DNA from: Teichococcus aerophilus | Lineage (GTDB): Bacteria; Pseudomonadota; Alphaproteobacteria; Acetobacterales; Acetobacteraceae | DNA: 64,000 bases | Assembly (NCBI RefSeq): GCF_014490485.1 | Contig: NZ_JACTVA010000006.1 | Span: forward strand, 95,655-159,654 | Reading direction: 5' to 3' | Shown: positions 1 through 9,344 of the stretch, one piece after another | Numbering within the stretch: the first letter of the stretch is position 1 | Layout: the number at the start of each line of letters is the position of its first letter | Notes under the pieces: generated by a model | The model's input: only the letters and a program-made list of their open reading frames with translations | Databases searched by the model: none | What the model was told of the DNA's origin: nothing | Position numbers and translations under genes: made by a program

Positions 1-1056
1 GCGCCGTTCCCCATAGCCGGCCGCCAGGGTGAAGCCGCCGGTGCCCACACCCAGCGGCGCTGCGCCGCCCCACTCCATCGCCGCGCGCCACAGCGCCGGC
101 CGTGCGGAGGATTCGACACCGCCCTGGGTGAAGCGCTCCAGAGTTCGCAGCCCCTCCATCCGGGCCGGGTTCAGCAGCATCACGCCCAGCGCCAACACGC
201 CGCCCGCAGCTATCAGCGCCAGCCAGCCCAGCGCCGCGCGTGGCTTTGCCGCCGACCACAGCCGCAGCACCGGCACCAGCGCCACGCACAATCCCAGCGA
301 CAGCAGCGCCGTGCGGCCGCCCGGCAGCAGCACCGCCACCGCCATGGCGCCGATATAGCCCAGCCAGCCCAGCCGCCCGGCCCAGCCGCGCGCCTCCACC
401 GCCCGCACGCCGCCCAGACCCGCCGCACAGGCGATGATCAGGCCCGCCAGCTGGTACTGCACCCGCACCAGGTCCGGATTGGCGCCCACCGCGCCGCCCA
501 GCACCACCGAGCCTGTGGCCAACCCCCACGCGACCGAGGCCCCCACCAGTGGCCCCGCCACCAGCACCAGCCCCACCAGCCAGCGCCGCGCCGCCGCATC
601 CGCCCCCACCGCCAGCCCCGCCAGCAGCATCAGCGGGCCGAGCAGCACGATCTCCGGCAGCTTGGCGGCCAGGATGTCGTGGCTGAGGCTCCAGGTGCCG
701 GCCAGCACCGCCCACAGCCACAACAGCCCCGCCCCGGCGAGCGAGGGCGCCAGCAACGGATGCACCCACCACCGCCGCGTCAGCAGCAACAGTGCCAGCA
801 AGGGCGGCAGTGCGAGCAGGGACAGCACCGTGATGTCGAACGGCAGCCCCGCCAGCACCGGCGAGGATTTCAGCGCCCCGGCGAATTGCAGGATGGCGGC
901 GGCGAGGCCGGCCAGGGAGGCGATGGTGGCGGTGTCGATGCGGATGCCGCTGGTGATGCCTGTGCTGGCATGCGGGCCGGGGCCAAAGAGGGCTCCGCCC
1001 TCCCTGGACACTCCCGCCGGGGGGACAGGGTCCCCCCGGACCCCACGGTCAGACAT
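1..1056 (-). CDS. O-antigen ligase / Wzy-type polysaccharide polymerase, C-terminus cut by window edge
   Basis: Multi-pass inner-membrane protein of the O-antigen ligase/polymerase type, expected to join or polymerise lipid-linked glycans on the periplasmic face. 352 codons are visible and the frame leaves the window on the left. Hydrophobic segments alternate with Arg-rich turns. The family's GGRTALLSLG stretch (residues 246-255) and the WRAAMEW...PLGVGTGGF region (323-342) are seen. The only in-frame ATG is at 1056, but residues about 7-13 are encoded by a perfect hairpin (1017-1039) of a repeat type, so the first 35 residues may not belong to the protein. It lies with the Wzz-like, lyase and export genes that follow. 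Family is clear; ligase versus polymerase is not. Confidence 0.8.
   Translation of the reverse strand, partial: MSDRGVRGDPVPPAGVSREGGALFGPGPHASTGITSGIRIDTATIASLAGLAAAILQFAGALKSSPVLAGLPFDITVLSLLALPPLLALLLLTRRWWVHPLLAPSLAGAGLLWLWAVLAGTWSLSHDILAAKLPEIVLLGPLMLLAGLAVGADAAARRWLVGLVLVAGPLVGASVAWGLATGSVVLGGAVGANPDLVRVQYQLAGLIIACAAGLGGVRAVEARGWAGRLGWLGYIGAMAVAVLLPGGRTALLSLGLCVALVPVLRLWSAAKPRAALGWLALIAAGGVLALGVMLLNPARMEGLRTLERFTQGGVESSARPALWRAAMEWGGAAPLGVGTGGFTLAAGYGERR
1017..1039. repeat. GC-rich hairpin, type II intergenic repeat
   Basis: Perfect 10-bp arms CCGGGGGGAC / GTCCCCCCGG around a 3-base loop. The same layout with different inner bases recurs at 41622-41644, in both cases followed by ACCCC. 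Here it overlaps the annotated start region of the polymerase gene. Confidence 0.5.
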
Positions 1057-1410
1057 GGGCGGCAGCCTTTATGCGCCGGAGGTTCAGGGCCTTCGGCACT
1101 CGCGCTCTTGCCCTGATCGGTGTGCTGAGAGCAGCAGGAATGGCATTGAGCCACTGTCTGGGCAAAGTGCTGGCTGAAGGCGCGGCTGGAATGCTGCGTG
1201 CTGGCACGGCGGTGATGCAGACCGCATGCGAGGAGCTTGGACCACGCCGCCGACGAAGCTGGCGCGAAGCAGGCCGCCAAGACGGACCCGGCGGATGATT
1301 GCAGCACTCCGCAAAGTGCCCTTCTGCCGGTTGCGATGCTACGCCAACGTTTCCAGACGGTGGGTATCCATCGCACGGCCTGAGGACAGAGCGACCTTCA
1401 GCCTTGGACA
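1057..1410. other. Gene-free stretch upstream of the polymerase gene
   Basis: 354 bases before the first nested palindromic element. A 75-codon open frame exists (1071-1298, plus strand) but its codon use is mixed, unlike the strongly G/C-ending codons of real genes here, and its product resembles nothing known to me. It must hold the promoter of the minus-strand gene ending at 1; no clear -35/-10 was identified. Confidence 0.4.
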
Positions 1411-1662
1411 GGAAGGCCGGGGAAGGAATTCCCCGGGCCCCTTCTTTTTCTTGCGAGTCATTCGGGTGTGGCTGTGGTGGCGTCAGCCATTCCGAGCCCA
1501 GGCTGGCGTTACGCCGGAGGTCGGTGATGTTCAGCGACTGACGGTTGAGTCCGGGTAGCCCACGATCTTTCCCATGGCACCACCTGCTGATCTTGAAGCC
1601 CCACGCCAACTGGCAGAAAAAAGATGGGGTTTCAGGGGAATTCGTTCCCCTGACCTTCCTCC
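1411..1662 (-). repeat. Nested palindromic element (NPE) copy a
   Basis: Outer arms: GGAAGGCCGGGGAAGGAATT... on the left and its degenerate inverted copy ending ...CTGACCTTCC on the right, each containing a GGGGAA-TTCCCC hairpin tip next to a C/T-rich tract. The core, read on the minus strand, contains the family signature GACTCAACCGTCAGTC, so this copy is inserted in reverse relative to most others. It lies between two minus-strand genes. Confidence 0.8.
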
Positions 1663-1695
1663 TGACCCCCTGGATGGCGACGGCAACGCCGGCCA

Positions 1696-2529
1696 TCAAC
1701 GCTTCCCCCCGCGCAGCAGCACCAGGCAGGCCCCCAGGAACAGGCAGGCCATCGGTGCCACCACCAGCAGCATGGCCAGCAGCAGCGGCCGGTTGGGGAC
1801 GGAGGGCTTCAGTTCCACGCTGGGGCCGGAGACGAGGCGGGCGGCCACCGCTTCGTCCGCCGCCAGTACCATGGCGGCGCGCTGGTGCTGGGCCAGCAAT
1901 TCGAAGATCGGCGTGCGGAGGTAGATGTCGCGTTCGGTGGAAAGGCGGGCTTCCAGCACCTTCACGCGCCGCGCCACCAGCTCCAGCAAATCGGTGCGCA
2001 CCTTGGCTTCGGCGAAGGCGTGCAGGCGGGTCAGGATGTCCCGCGCCAGATCCCGGTCCGCCAGCGAGACTTCCAGCGTCCAGGTAACGGAGGCGAGGGA
2101 CTGGGTGACGGCGAGGCTGCGTTCCAGCCAGCCGCCGACATCATCCATGTCGGCTTCCAGCCGCAGGCCCAGCGTTTCCCGCACGCTGCCGGCGGGGCCG
2201 TCGGCGCGGCGGTCCCGCAACGCGTCCAGCAGGCGGGTGTCGCGCGCCAGCATCGCCGCGGCTTCCGTGCTGCGCAGGGCGGCCAGGTAGACGGCGAAAT
2301 TGCCGGAGGGCCTGGTGTCCAGCAGGCTGCCCGGCGAGAGGGCGCTGGCGGAGATGAGGGTGGAGGTGGCGAGTCCGGTGGTCTCCGCCGGGGCGATGAT
2401 CGCCTGGGCGGTGAAGGCGCGCGGCCAGGAGAGGATGAGGGCGCCACCGGCCAGCCAAAGCAGCAACGTGCCGAGCAGCAGCCAGGGTTTCAGGCGCCAG
2501 ACGCCCCGCAGCAGCACATCCAGCGGCAT
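1696..2529 (-). CDS. Wzz/chain-length-determinant-like polysaccharide protein
   Basis: 277-residue inner-membrane protein with a hydrophobic segment at about residues 15-37 and another at about 250-272. The region between is periplasmic and charged, predicted helical. This is the two-helix layout of Wzz/polysaccharide co-polymerase proteins, which set chain length or organise the export channel. No cytoplasmic kinase domain is fused. The ATG overlaps the stop of the upstream lyase gene by one base (TGATG at 2527-2531), indicating translational coupling. Sequence similarity to classical Wzz is weak to my eye, so the call rests on topology and neighbours. Confidence 0.65.
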   Translation of the reverse strand: MPLDVLLRGVWRLKPWLLLGTLLLWLAGGALILSWPRAFTAQAIIAPAETTGLATSTLISASALSPGSLLDTRPSGNFAVYLAALRSTEAAAMLARDTRLLDALRDRRADGPAGSVRETLGLRLEADMDDVGGWLERSLAVTQSLASVTWTLEVSLADRDLARDILTRLHAFAEAKVRTDLLELVARRVKVLEARLSTERDIYLRTPIFELLAQHQRAAMVLAADEAVAARLVSGPSVELKPSVPNRPLLLAMLLVVAPMACLFLGACLVLLRGGKR

Positions 2530-4253
2530 CAGGGCAGTTCGATACGGGTTTCGAGGTGCCGGACCGGCGCGCGGGCCCGCGCGGTCAGCACCGTGCAGGG
2601 GCGCACCGTGCCATAGGCGGGGCTTTCCCAACCGGCTTCCAGCGAGACCGCCAGCGGGGCGTCGGCGGAGAGGGCAAGGATGGCTGGGCCAGAGGCGCCG
2701 TTGGCGGTGGCGCGCCATGCGCCGGGGCCAAGCCGCCAGCGCAGGGCGATCTCGGTGAATGGGCCTTCCACGTCATCCAGCACGCGCCAGAGGCGGCCTT
2801 CGGGCAACACCCGGCGGCGGTGGGTATGGCCATGCGTGTCCCGCCGCGCGGCGCCATCGGCCAGCGTGGCCATGGCCGGCCAGCGGGCGTGCAGGAAGCG
2901 GGAGGCACGCGGCATCGGCTCCTGCCCATCGAAGACGATGAGGTTGTGCGCGGTGGCGGCGGAGAAATGATCCAGCCACCAGCGGTCGGCCGGGGCGGGG
3001 TTGTAGGCGCCGGTGCCGGCATCGGTCAGCAGCGGGCGGGTGCCATCCCACAGCTCCAGGTGCAGCAGGTCGGCCTGGCCGGGGCGGAAGCGCAACGGGC
3101 CGGTGCGCAGCAGGGCGCGGGCGCCGGCGGCCTCCCACCCCATGCTGCCGCTGGCCTGCCAGTGGCTGGGGCGCGCCGCCGTTGCCATGGCGGGCAGGCC
3201 GAGCCAGGCGCAGCCGGAATCCGCGGCGAAGCCGGCCGAAGCCTGGGCGAACAGCCGCATCGCCCGCTCCACGCTGCCGCGCGCATCGGCCGGGCCGGCG
3301 GCCGAGAGATCGGCGAAGGCCGAGCCGTCCTGGTGGCCGAGGCGGGGCATGGCGCCATCCGCGGCCACCAGCCGGGCCAGCCATGTGGCGGCGGCGGCGG
3401 CGCGGCCGGCGAAGGGGGCGGGGAAATCCGGCGCGCCGTGCCGCCGCCGCAGCCATTCGACGATGGAGAGCACGTCCAGCAACAGCCGGTGGTAGCCGGT
3501 GGAGACCTGGGCGAAGCCGCCATCCGGCGCCACCAGCCGGGCCATGGCCACGGCCAGCTCGGCCGCCGCGCGGTCCCGCCCCGCAGCGTCGCCCAGCAGC
3601 AGGGCGCAGGCATAGAGCCCGGCGGGCTCACTGATGCTGTGGTTGTTGTCCTGCGCCTGGGCGTAGCGGGCGGTGGCGCCGATGCGGCGGGCATGCAGTT
3701 GCAGCACGGCACGGGTGGCCAGGGTGGGGGCTTTGTCCTGCTCCAGCAGCGCCAGGGCCAGTGCCAGGTGCAGCGCCCGCAACGCTGCTTCCTGCCCGCA
3801 GGCCCAGTTGGGGCCGTGGAAGGGCGGGTTGGCGGCCAGCCAGGCGCCGAGCCAGCCACCCAGCGCCGCCTGGTGCCCGGCCTGCGGCCAAAGCCGCGCC
3901 GCCTGGGCCAGCAGGGGCAGGGCCTGGAAGCGGTTGGCCTCCCACACCGGGCGGACATCGCCGGGGCCGAACAGGTCCATCCCCAGTGCCGGGACGGTGG
4001 CAGGGAAAGGGCCATGCACCGCAGGGGGCGGCAGGGTGGCGAGGCTGGTGCGCAGTGCGTCCCGCGCCGCTTCCGGCAAGCTGGGCGGCGGCGGCGTGGG
4101 CTGATTTGTCAGGAACGGGCCGGTCGGCGCCCGCGCGCCGGCCAGCCGCCGCCCGGCCTGTCCGCTCAGCATCGAGAGGCGGTAGCGCCCGTAGCGGCCC
4201 AGCGCGCGCGGGCCGAGGCGCCAGGCGGCGTCGGCTATCAGCAGCGTCCTCAT
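2529..4253 (-). CDS. Heparinase II/III-family polysaccharide lyase
   Basis: 574-residue protein with an N-terminal all-alpha toroid and a C-terminal beta-rich half, as in heparinase II/III and alginate lyases. The WEANRF motif typical of the N-terminal domain is at about 104-109. N204-H205 (in DNNHSISEP) and Y254-H255 (in STGYHRLL) fit the family's catalytic Asn-His-Tyr set, and a later AHNLIVFDG stretch lies in the C-terminal domain. No signal peptide is obvious. A start 21 bases upstream (4274) is also possible; neither has a strong ribosome site. It is transcribed divergently from the export gene and coupled to the Wzz-like gene, so it probably trims or edits the exopolysaccharide. Confidence 0.85.
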   Translation of the reverse strand: MRTLLIADAAWRLGPRALGRYGRYRLSMLSGQAGRRLAGARAPTGPFLTNQPTPPPPSLPEAARDALRTSLATLPPPAVHGPFPATVPALGMDLFGPGDVRPVWEANRFQALPLLAQAARLWPQAGHQAALGGWLGAWLAANPPFHGPNWACGQEAALRALHLALALALLEQDKAPTLATRAVLQLHARRIGATARYAQAQDNNHSISEPAGLYACALLLGDAAGRDRAAAELAVAMARLVAPDGGFAQVSTGYHRLLLDVLSIVEWLRRRHGAPDFPAPFAGRAAAAATWLARLVAADGAMPRLGHQDGSAFADLSAAGPADARGSVERAMRLFAQASAGFAADSGCAWLGLPAMATAARPSHWQASGSMGWEAAGARALLRTGPLRFRPGQADLLHLELWDGTRPLLTDAGTGAYNPAPADRWWLDHFSAATAHNLIVFDGQEPMPRASRFLHARWPAMATLADGAARRDTHGHTHRRRVLPEGRLWRVLDDVEGPFTEIALRWRLGPGAWRATANGASGPAILALSADAPLAVSLEAGWESPAYGTVRPCTVLTARARAPVRHLETRIELP

Positions 4254-4357
4254 GATGCGCGCTTGGATCGGCATGCGGGCGATGATAAATGGGTGTTCAC
4301 TTTTTTGCGAGCGCCTAGGTCGCGCGCTTGCCTCTCGCCAGGGAAAACTCCGGCTCC

Positions 4358-7123
4358 GTGTCCCGCGCACCACGTCTGTCCTTGCTGATGGCCTCCGGGC
4401 TCCCCCTCGCGATGCTGGCCACCGCCCTGGGGGTTGTCGCCCCCATCCTGGCCAGCCCGGCCCTGGCGCAGGCGACACCAGGCGGCGCCACGCCCAGCCC
4501 GCTGCTCTCGCCGCCACAACTGCCTTCCATGCTGCCTGGCGGCATTCCGGTGCCGGCGCTGCCACCCGGCGTGCAGCAGGACATCCTGCAGCGCATTCTC
4601 GACGCCTCCGGTGCCGGGCAAGTGGGCGCGCAGCCGCCGGGCTTCCCGGCCTCCCTGCCGCAGATCGCCAGCCCCACCCGGCCGGCGGTGATGCCGCAGC
4701 CGGCGCCACAGTTGGTGGAAAGCCTGTCCCACACCGAGGTGTTCTACGCCGCCCGGCTGGAAGCCCCGCTGCGGCAGTTCGGCTACGACACCTTCCGCGA
4801 GATGCCGATGACCGGCGCTCCGCCGGCGCTGGGCGTCTTGCCGGACAGCTACGTGCTGGGCCGTGACGACGAGGTGATGGTGGCCATCCGCGGCCGTACC
4901 CGGCAGACCGTGACGCTGCGCGTCAACCGCGACGGCACCCTGCTGCTGCCGGACCTGCTGCCCTTCCCTGCCGCCGGGCGCAGCCTGGGCGAGGTGCGGG
5001 CCGACATCATGGCCCGCGTGGCGCAGGAGCTGGGTGGCTCCGAGGCCTATGTCTCGATCGGCCAGGTGCGGCAGATCGGCGTCTTCGTGGCGGGGGAGGT
5101 GGCGCGGCCCGGCATGCAGGCGCTGCCCGCTTTGGCCTCGGCGCTGGATGCGCTGGCCATGGCCGGCGGCGTGAAGAAGACCGGCTCGCTCCGCGCCATC
5201 CGGATCGAGGGGCCGAACGGCCGCCGGGTGGTGGACCTCTACAGCGTCATCGCCGGCGAGGCCGGCGCGCCCGACCTGATGCTGCGGGAGGGCGAGCGGC
5301 TGGTGGTGCCGCCGCTGGGCGCCACCGTGGCGGTGGCGGGGGAGGTGACACGCCCCGGCATCTATGAACTTCCGGCCGGTGCCACCCGCGCGCCGCTGGC
5401 CAGCCTGCTGCGCCTGGCGGGGGAGCCGCTGCGCCCCGCCGGCAACCGCTTCCTGCTGCAGGGCACCGACGCCGAGGGCCGCCGCAGCTTCAGCGAGATC
5501 AACACCGCCGCCCAGCTGCGCCGGGGCGATGCCGTGGTGGTGCAGCCGGGGGCCGACGTGGCGGCCGGGCAGGTCCGGCTCTCCGGCCATGTCACCGCGC
5601 CGGTGCTGCGGGCGCCGCGCGGCGGCGGGCTGCGCGCCATGCTGCATGACCCGCGCCTGGTGCGGCCGGACCCGTATATCCGCCTCGGCGTCATCTGGCG
5701 CGTCGACGGCCGCAGCCGCGTGCGGCGCTTCATCGGCTTCGACCTCGGCCGCGTGCTGCGCGGCGAGGTGGACATGCCGCTGGATGAGAGCGACGAGATC
5801 GTCCTGCTCTCCCAAGCCGACGTGCTGTGGCTGGCCAGCCCGCCGGTGCAGCGGGCGCTGCGGGGAGAGTTGACCCCGGCCATCGCCGTGCCCGTCGCGG
5901 CCGGCGCCATGCCGGTCCAGGCAGCGCCCGGGGCCGAATGCGCGGCGCTGCAGGCCCTGGCGGTCGCCGCCCGGTCCTCCCCCGCCCGCTTCGCCCATGC
6001 GCGCGGCGCCGGCTTCCCCGACCTTGGCGCGCCGCCTTGCCCGCAGGCCTTCATCGATTACCCGCAGTTGCTGCCCTGGCTGCTGGACCAGTCCGTGCTG
6101 CTCTCCGGCGAGGCACGGATGCCCGGCCTCTACCCCATCCTGGACGATACCGGGCTGGACAAGGTGCTGGCCGCCGCCGGTGGCGTGACCGACACCGCCG
6201 ACCTCTCCGCCGTCGAACTCTCCCGCGAGCCGATGGAACAGGCGGGCGCCATCCCGCTCTCCCGCACCTTGCTGGACCTGCGCAGCCGCAACTATGCCGC
6301 CATCCGGCTCTCCCCGCGCGACGCCATCCGCCTGCCACGCGGCTTCGGGGACCGCGATAGCGGGCCTGTGACGTTGATGGGCGAGTTCCTCCGCCCCGGC
6401 ATCTACGACATCCGCCGCGGCGAGCGCTTCTCCGAGCTCATCGCCCGCGCCGGCGGCCTCTCCCCCCAGGCCTATCCCTATGGGGCGGTGTTCACGCGGG
6501 AAAGCGTGCGGCAACGGCAGCAGGACGGCTTCGCCCGCACGGCGCGGGAGCTGGAGCAGAGCCTGATCCAGGTTGCCGCCGGGCAGGCGGTCTCCGGCAG
6601 CCGGGCCAGCGGCATGGACCTGGGCGGCGCCATCACCGCCGGGCGCGAACTGGCCGGCGCGCTGCGCGACGCCCGTGCCGCCGGCCGCATGGTGGTGGAA
6701 GCCAATCCCGTCATCCTCGCCGCCCGGCCTGAACTGGACGTGCTGCTGGAACCGGGCGACCTGATCGCCATCCCGAAGCGGCCGAACGAAGTGACGGTGG
6801 TGGGCGCGGTGCTGAACCCCGGCAGCCTGCAATTCACCACCGGCTGGCGGGTGGCGGAATATGTCCGCGCCTCCGGCGGCGCGCAGCGCTTCGCCGATGG
6901 CTCCCGCGCCTTCATCGTGCTGCCCAATGGGCAGAGCGTGCCCTCCGGCCTCGGCTCCTGGCAGGCCAGCGGCCCGCCAGTGCCGCCCGGCAGCCTGGTG
7001 GTGGTACCCCAGGACCCAAGCCCCTACGAGACCTGGGGCTTCATCCGCGACCTGACGCAGGTGCTGGGGCAGATCAGCATCAGCGCGGCCGCACTGGCGG
7101 TGATCGGGAAGCAGGCGCGCTAG
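4358..7123 (+). CDS. Wza-like polysaccharide export protein with multiple SLBB domains
   Basis: Large (about 921 residues) outer-membrane/periplasmic export protein. A signal peptide follows the GTG start (SRAPRLSLLMASGLPLAM..., cleavage near ALAQA). Then comes a Poly_export domain (VMVAIRGRTRQTVTLRVNRDGTLLLPDL, about residues 155-185) and repeated SLBB-type modules, recognisable by recurring G-E-V-x-R-P-G-hydrophobic-Y turns (for example AGEVTRPGIYELPAG, MGEFLRPGIYDIRRG, VGAVLNPGSLQF). A final hydrophobic helix lies at the C-terminus. Wza is usually 350-400 residues; this long form is typical of multi-SLBB exporters. TTG at 4328 and ATG at 4388 are alternative starts; GTG gives the best signal peptide. 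It is divergent from the lyase gene. Confidence 0.88.
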   Translation: MSRAPRLSLLMASGLPLAMLATALGVVAPILASPALAQATPGGATPSPLLSPPQLPSMLPGGIPVPALPPGVQQDILQRILDASGAGQVGAQPPGFPASLPQIASPTRPAVMPQPAPQLVESLSHTEVFYAARLEAPLRQFGYDTFREMPMTGAPPALGVLPDSYVLGRDDEVMVAIRGRTRQTVTLRVNRDGTLLLPDLLPFPAAGRSLGEVRADIMARVAQELGGSEAYVSIGQVRQIGVFVAGEVARPGMQALPALASALDALAMAGGVKKTGSLRAIRIEGPNGRRVVDLYSVIAGEAGAPDLMLREGERLVVPPLGATVAVAGEVTRPGIYELPAGATRAPLASLLRLAGEPLRPAGNRFLLQGTDAEGRRSFSEINTAAQLRRGDAVVVQPGADVAAGQVRLSGHVTAPVLRAPRGGGLRAMLHDPRLVRPDPYIRLGVIWRVDGRSRVRRFIGFDLGRVLRGEVDMPLDESDEIVLLSQADVLWLASPPVQRALRGELTPAIAVPVAAGAMPVQAAPGAECAALQALAVAARSSPARFAHARGAGFPDLGAPPCPQAFIDYPQLLPWLLDQSVLLSGEARMPGLYPILDDTGLDKVLAAAGGVTDTADLSAVELSREPMEQAGAIPLSRTLLDLRSRNYAAIRLSPRDAIRLPRGFGDRDSGPVTLMGEFLRPGIYDIRRGERFSELIARAGGLSPQAYPYGAVFTRESVRQRQQDGFARTARELEQSLIQVAAGQAVSGSRASGMDLGGAITAGRELAGALRDARAAGRMVVEANPVILAARPELDVLLEPGDLIAIPKRPNEVTVVGAVLNPGSLQFTTGWRVAEYVRASGGAQRFADGSRAFIVLPNGQSVPSGLGSWQASGPPVPPGSLVVVPQDPSPYETWGFIRDLTQVLGQISISAAALAVIGKQAR

Positions 7124-7143
7124 GGGAGCTTCGGTCTGGCGGC

Positions 7144-7662
7144 AGGAAGAAGGCCGGGGAAAGAATCCCCCGGCCCCTTCTTTTATGTCTGCAAGTTTGA
7201 GTAAGGGGACTTGCGGAGGTGTGCGGCCGTTGTGAGCCAAGTAGGTGACAGCGATCGTTGAGTGGTTTGGCAGAGATCTTCAGCAGATCAACTGCATCTT
7301 CGTGGCGGCCCCAGACTGCCTCCGCGCGTGTGCGGTGGGCTGTCTTCTGATTGAGGCACAGCGCTGAAGGATTTTTGGAAATTTGCTGCGCGCGGTTGAA
7401 GCCGCTGTGCCAGACATATGCCGCGTTCCGACGGATCATATTCTGAAAAAAATTATTGTAATAATAAGGTTGTTTTCGACGTAGGCTCTGCCGAACAACT
7501 GGCGAAGCCATACAAAAGAGTGGCCACATGCGTGGCGGGTGCAGTCAGCAAAGGTCCCTGACCTTCTGCGCACCACGGAATGGCGGTGATGGCCGCGGCC
7601 CGCACCCCCAAACTCGAAGAAAGGAAAGAAGGGGCCCGGGGAATTCCTTCCCCGGCCTTTGC
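7144..7662. repeat. NPE copy b, with an unrelated AT-richer core
   Basis: Left arm 7144-7190 (AAGGCCGGGGAAAGAATCCCC then CCCCTTCTTTT) and right arm about 7610-7662 (GAAGGGGCCCGGGGAATTCC...). They enclose about 420 bases instead of the usual 150. The core lacks the family palindrome and includes an AT-rich tract (7435-7480, ending in TTATTGTAATAATAAGG), very unusual for this genome. No convincing gene lies inside. The element separates two convergent genes. Confidence 0.65.
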
Positions 7663-7703
7663 TTAAAAACCCGACGGCTCCAACGACTGCCGGTAGCGCC
7701 CCG

Positions 7704-9344
7704 CTACAACTGCGGGCGCAGCTTGCTTTGCAGTTCCTCCACCAGTACCCGGGTGTTTTCCGAATAGTCCACCGGGATGGTGACGAGGTGGACGCCGCCG
7801 GCGGTGAAGGCCTTTTCCAGCGTCGGTACGAAGTCGCCGATCTCGGACACGCGCCAGCCGGTGGCGCCGTAGCTTTCGGCGTAGCGGACGAAGTCGGGGT
7901 TGCCGAATGTCATGCCGAAATCGGGGAAGTGGTCCACCGCCTGCTTCCAGCGGATCATGCCGTAGGCGCCGTCTTCCAGGATAAGTACCACCAGGTTCAG
8001 CTTCAGGCGGACGGCGGTTTCCATCTCCTGGCTGTTCATCATGAAGCCGCCATCGCCGCACACGGCCATGACGCGGCGGTCCGGATGCAGCATCGCCGCC
8101 ATCATGGCGGAGGGCAGGCCGGCGCCCATGGTGGCCAGCGCGTTGTCCAGCAGCAGGGTGTTGGCCTGGGTGGTGCGGTAATTCCGCGCGAACCAGATTT
8201 TGTACATGCCGTTATCCAGCGCCACCACGCCATCGGCGGGGATGACGCGGCGCACGTCGTGCACGATGCGCTGCGGCGTGAAGCGGTCCTCCGTCGCGCG
8301 GTCCGCGATGCGGGCGAGGATGCCTTCGCGCAGCGGCAGCAGCGCTTCGGCGTTCGGGATGCGGCCTTCGATGCGGTCCGCCAGCAGGCGCAGCGAGGGG
8401 CCGATATCGCCGATGACCTCGGCCTGCGGGAAGTAGACCTGCTCCACCGTCGCCGGCTGGTAGCCGACATGGATCACGTGCGGCCCGCCGGGGCCCATGA
8501 TGAAGGGCGGCTTTTCGATCGTGTCGTGGCCGATGGTGATGATCAGGTCGGCCTGCTCAATTGCCTCATGCACGTAGTCGCGTTCGGAGAGGGCGGCGGT
8601 GCCCATGTAGAGCGCGGTGCCGCCGGGCACGGTGCCCTTGCCCATCTGCGTGGTGAAGTAGGGGATGCGGCTGCGGAGCACGAACTGCGCCAGGTCGTCG
8701 GTGGAGCGGGGGCGGGAGGCCGCGGCACCCAGCATCACCAGCGGCCGCTTCGCCGCCAGGATCAGCGCGGCGGCGCGGTCCAGCGCCTCGGCGCTGGCCA
8801 CCGGCAGCTCGGTCGGGTGGGGCGGGATCATCGGCAGCGCCTCGCACTCCTCCGCCGCGATGTCCTCGGGCAGTTCCAGGTGCACGGGGCCGGGGCGTTC
8901 CTCGGCGGCGATGCGGAAGGCTTCGCGCACCAGGGTCGGGATCATCTGCGGGGAGACGATCTGGCGGGAGAGCTTGGTCAGCGGTTTCATCGCCGCCACC
9001 ACGTCCACCACCTGGAAGCGCGCCTGGCGGGAGGAGAGGATGCCCTTCTGCCCGGTGATCATCACCATCGGCATGCCGCCGAGATGCGCGTAGGCGGCGC
9101 CGGTGGAGAGGTTGAGCGCCCCGGGGCCGAGGGTGGTGATGCAGACGCCGGGCTTGCCGGTCAGCCGCCCATAGGTGGCGGCCATGAAGGCGGCGGCCTG
9201 CTCATGCCGTGTCAGCACCAGCTTGATGGAGGAGTTCCGCAGCGATTCCAGCACGTCGAGGTTCTCTTCCCCCGGCACGCCGAAGATGCGCTCCACGCCC
9301 TCATTCTCCAGCGATGCGACGAGCAGATCCGAGCCCTTGGTCAT
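7704..9344 (-). CDS. Acetolactate-synthase-like thiamine-diphosphate enzyme
   Basis: 546-residue ThDP enzyme of the acetolactate synthase large-subunit group, which condenses two pyruvates to 2-acetolactate and CO2. Visible are the N-terminal ThDP domain with its activating Glu (LTRHEQAAAFMA), the GPGALNLSTG turn, a middle domain, and the C-terminal ThDP/Mg motif starting at GDG 430-432 (CGDGGFMMNSQEMETA). The start at 9344 has AGGAG seven bases upstream. No regulatory small subunit, decarboxylase or other branched-chain gene is adjacent, which suits a catabolic AlsS-like or a specialised 2-oxoacid enzyme rather than anabolic IlvB. Substrate is inferred from family only. Confidence 0.85.
   Translation of the reverse strand: MTKGSDLLVASLENEGVERIFGVPGEENLDVLESLRNSSIKLVLTRHEQAAAFMAATYGRLTGKPGVCITTLGPGALNLSTGAAYAHLGGMPMVMITGQKGILSSRQARFQVVDVVAAMKPLTKLSRQIVSPQMIPTLVREAFRIAAEERPGPVHLELPEDIAAEECEALPMIPPHPTELPVASAEALDRAAALILAAKRPLVMLGAAASRPRSTDDLAQFVLRSRIPYFTTQMGKGTVPGGTALYMGTAALSERDYVHEAIEQADLIITIGHDTIEKPPFIMGPGGPHVIHVGYQPATVEQVYFPQAEVIGDIGPSLRLLADRIEGRIPNAEALLPLREGILARIADRATEDRFTPQRIVHDVRRVIPADGVVALDNGMYKIWFARNYRTTQANTLLLDNALATMGAGLPSAMMAAMLHPDRRVMAVCGDGGFMMNSQEMETAVRLKLNLVVLILEDGAYGMIRWKQAVDHFPDFGMTFGNPDFVRYAESYGATGWRVSEIGDFVPTLEKAFTAGGVHLVTIPVDYSENTRVLVEELQSKLRPQL

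Noticed and set aside
1071..1298. Small open frame with a hydrophobic start upstream of the polymerase gene
   Set aside because: Codon use is unlike that of real genes here, with no homology or ribosome site that I can see.
4250..7240. A 996-codon open frame on the minus strand opposite the export protein gene
   Set aside because: It is His/Gly/Arg/Ala-rich without family motifs and mirrors the high-GC codons of the SLBB export gene, which has a signal peptide and clear domains.
7080..7529. A 149-codon minus-strand open frame near NPE copy b
   Set aside because: It crosses the 3' end of the export gene and an NPE arm, has no ribosome site and no recognisable domain.
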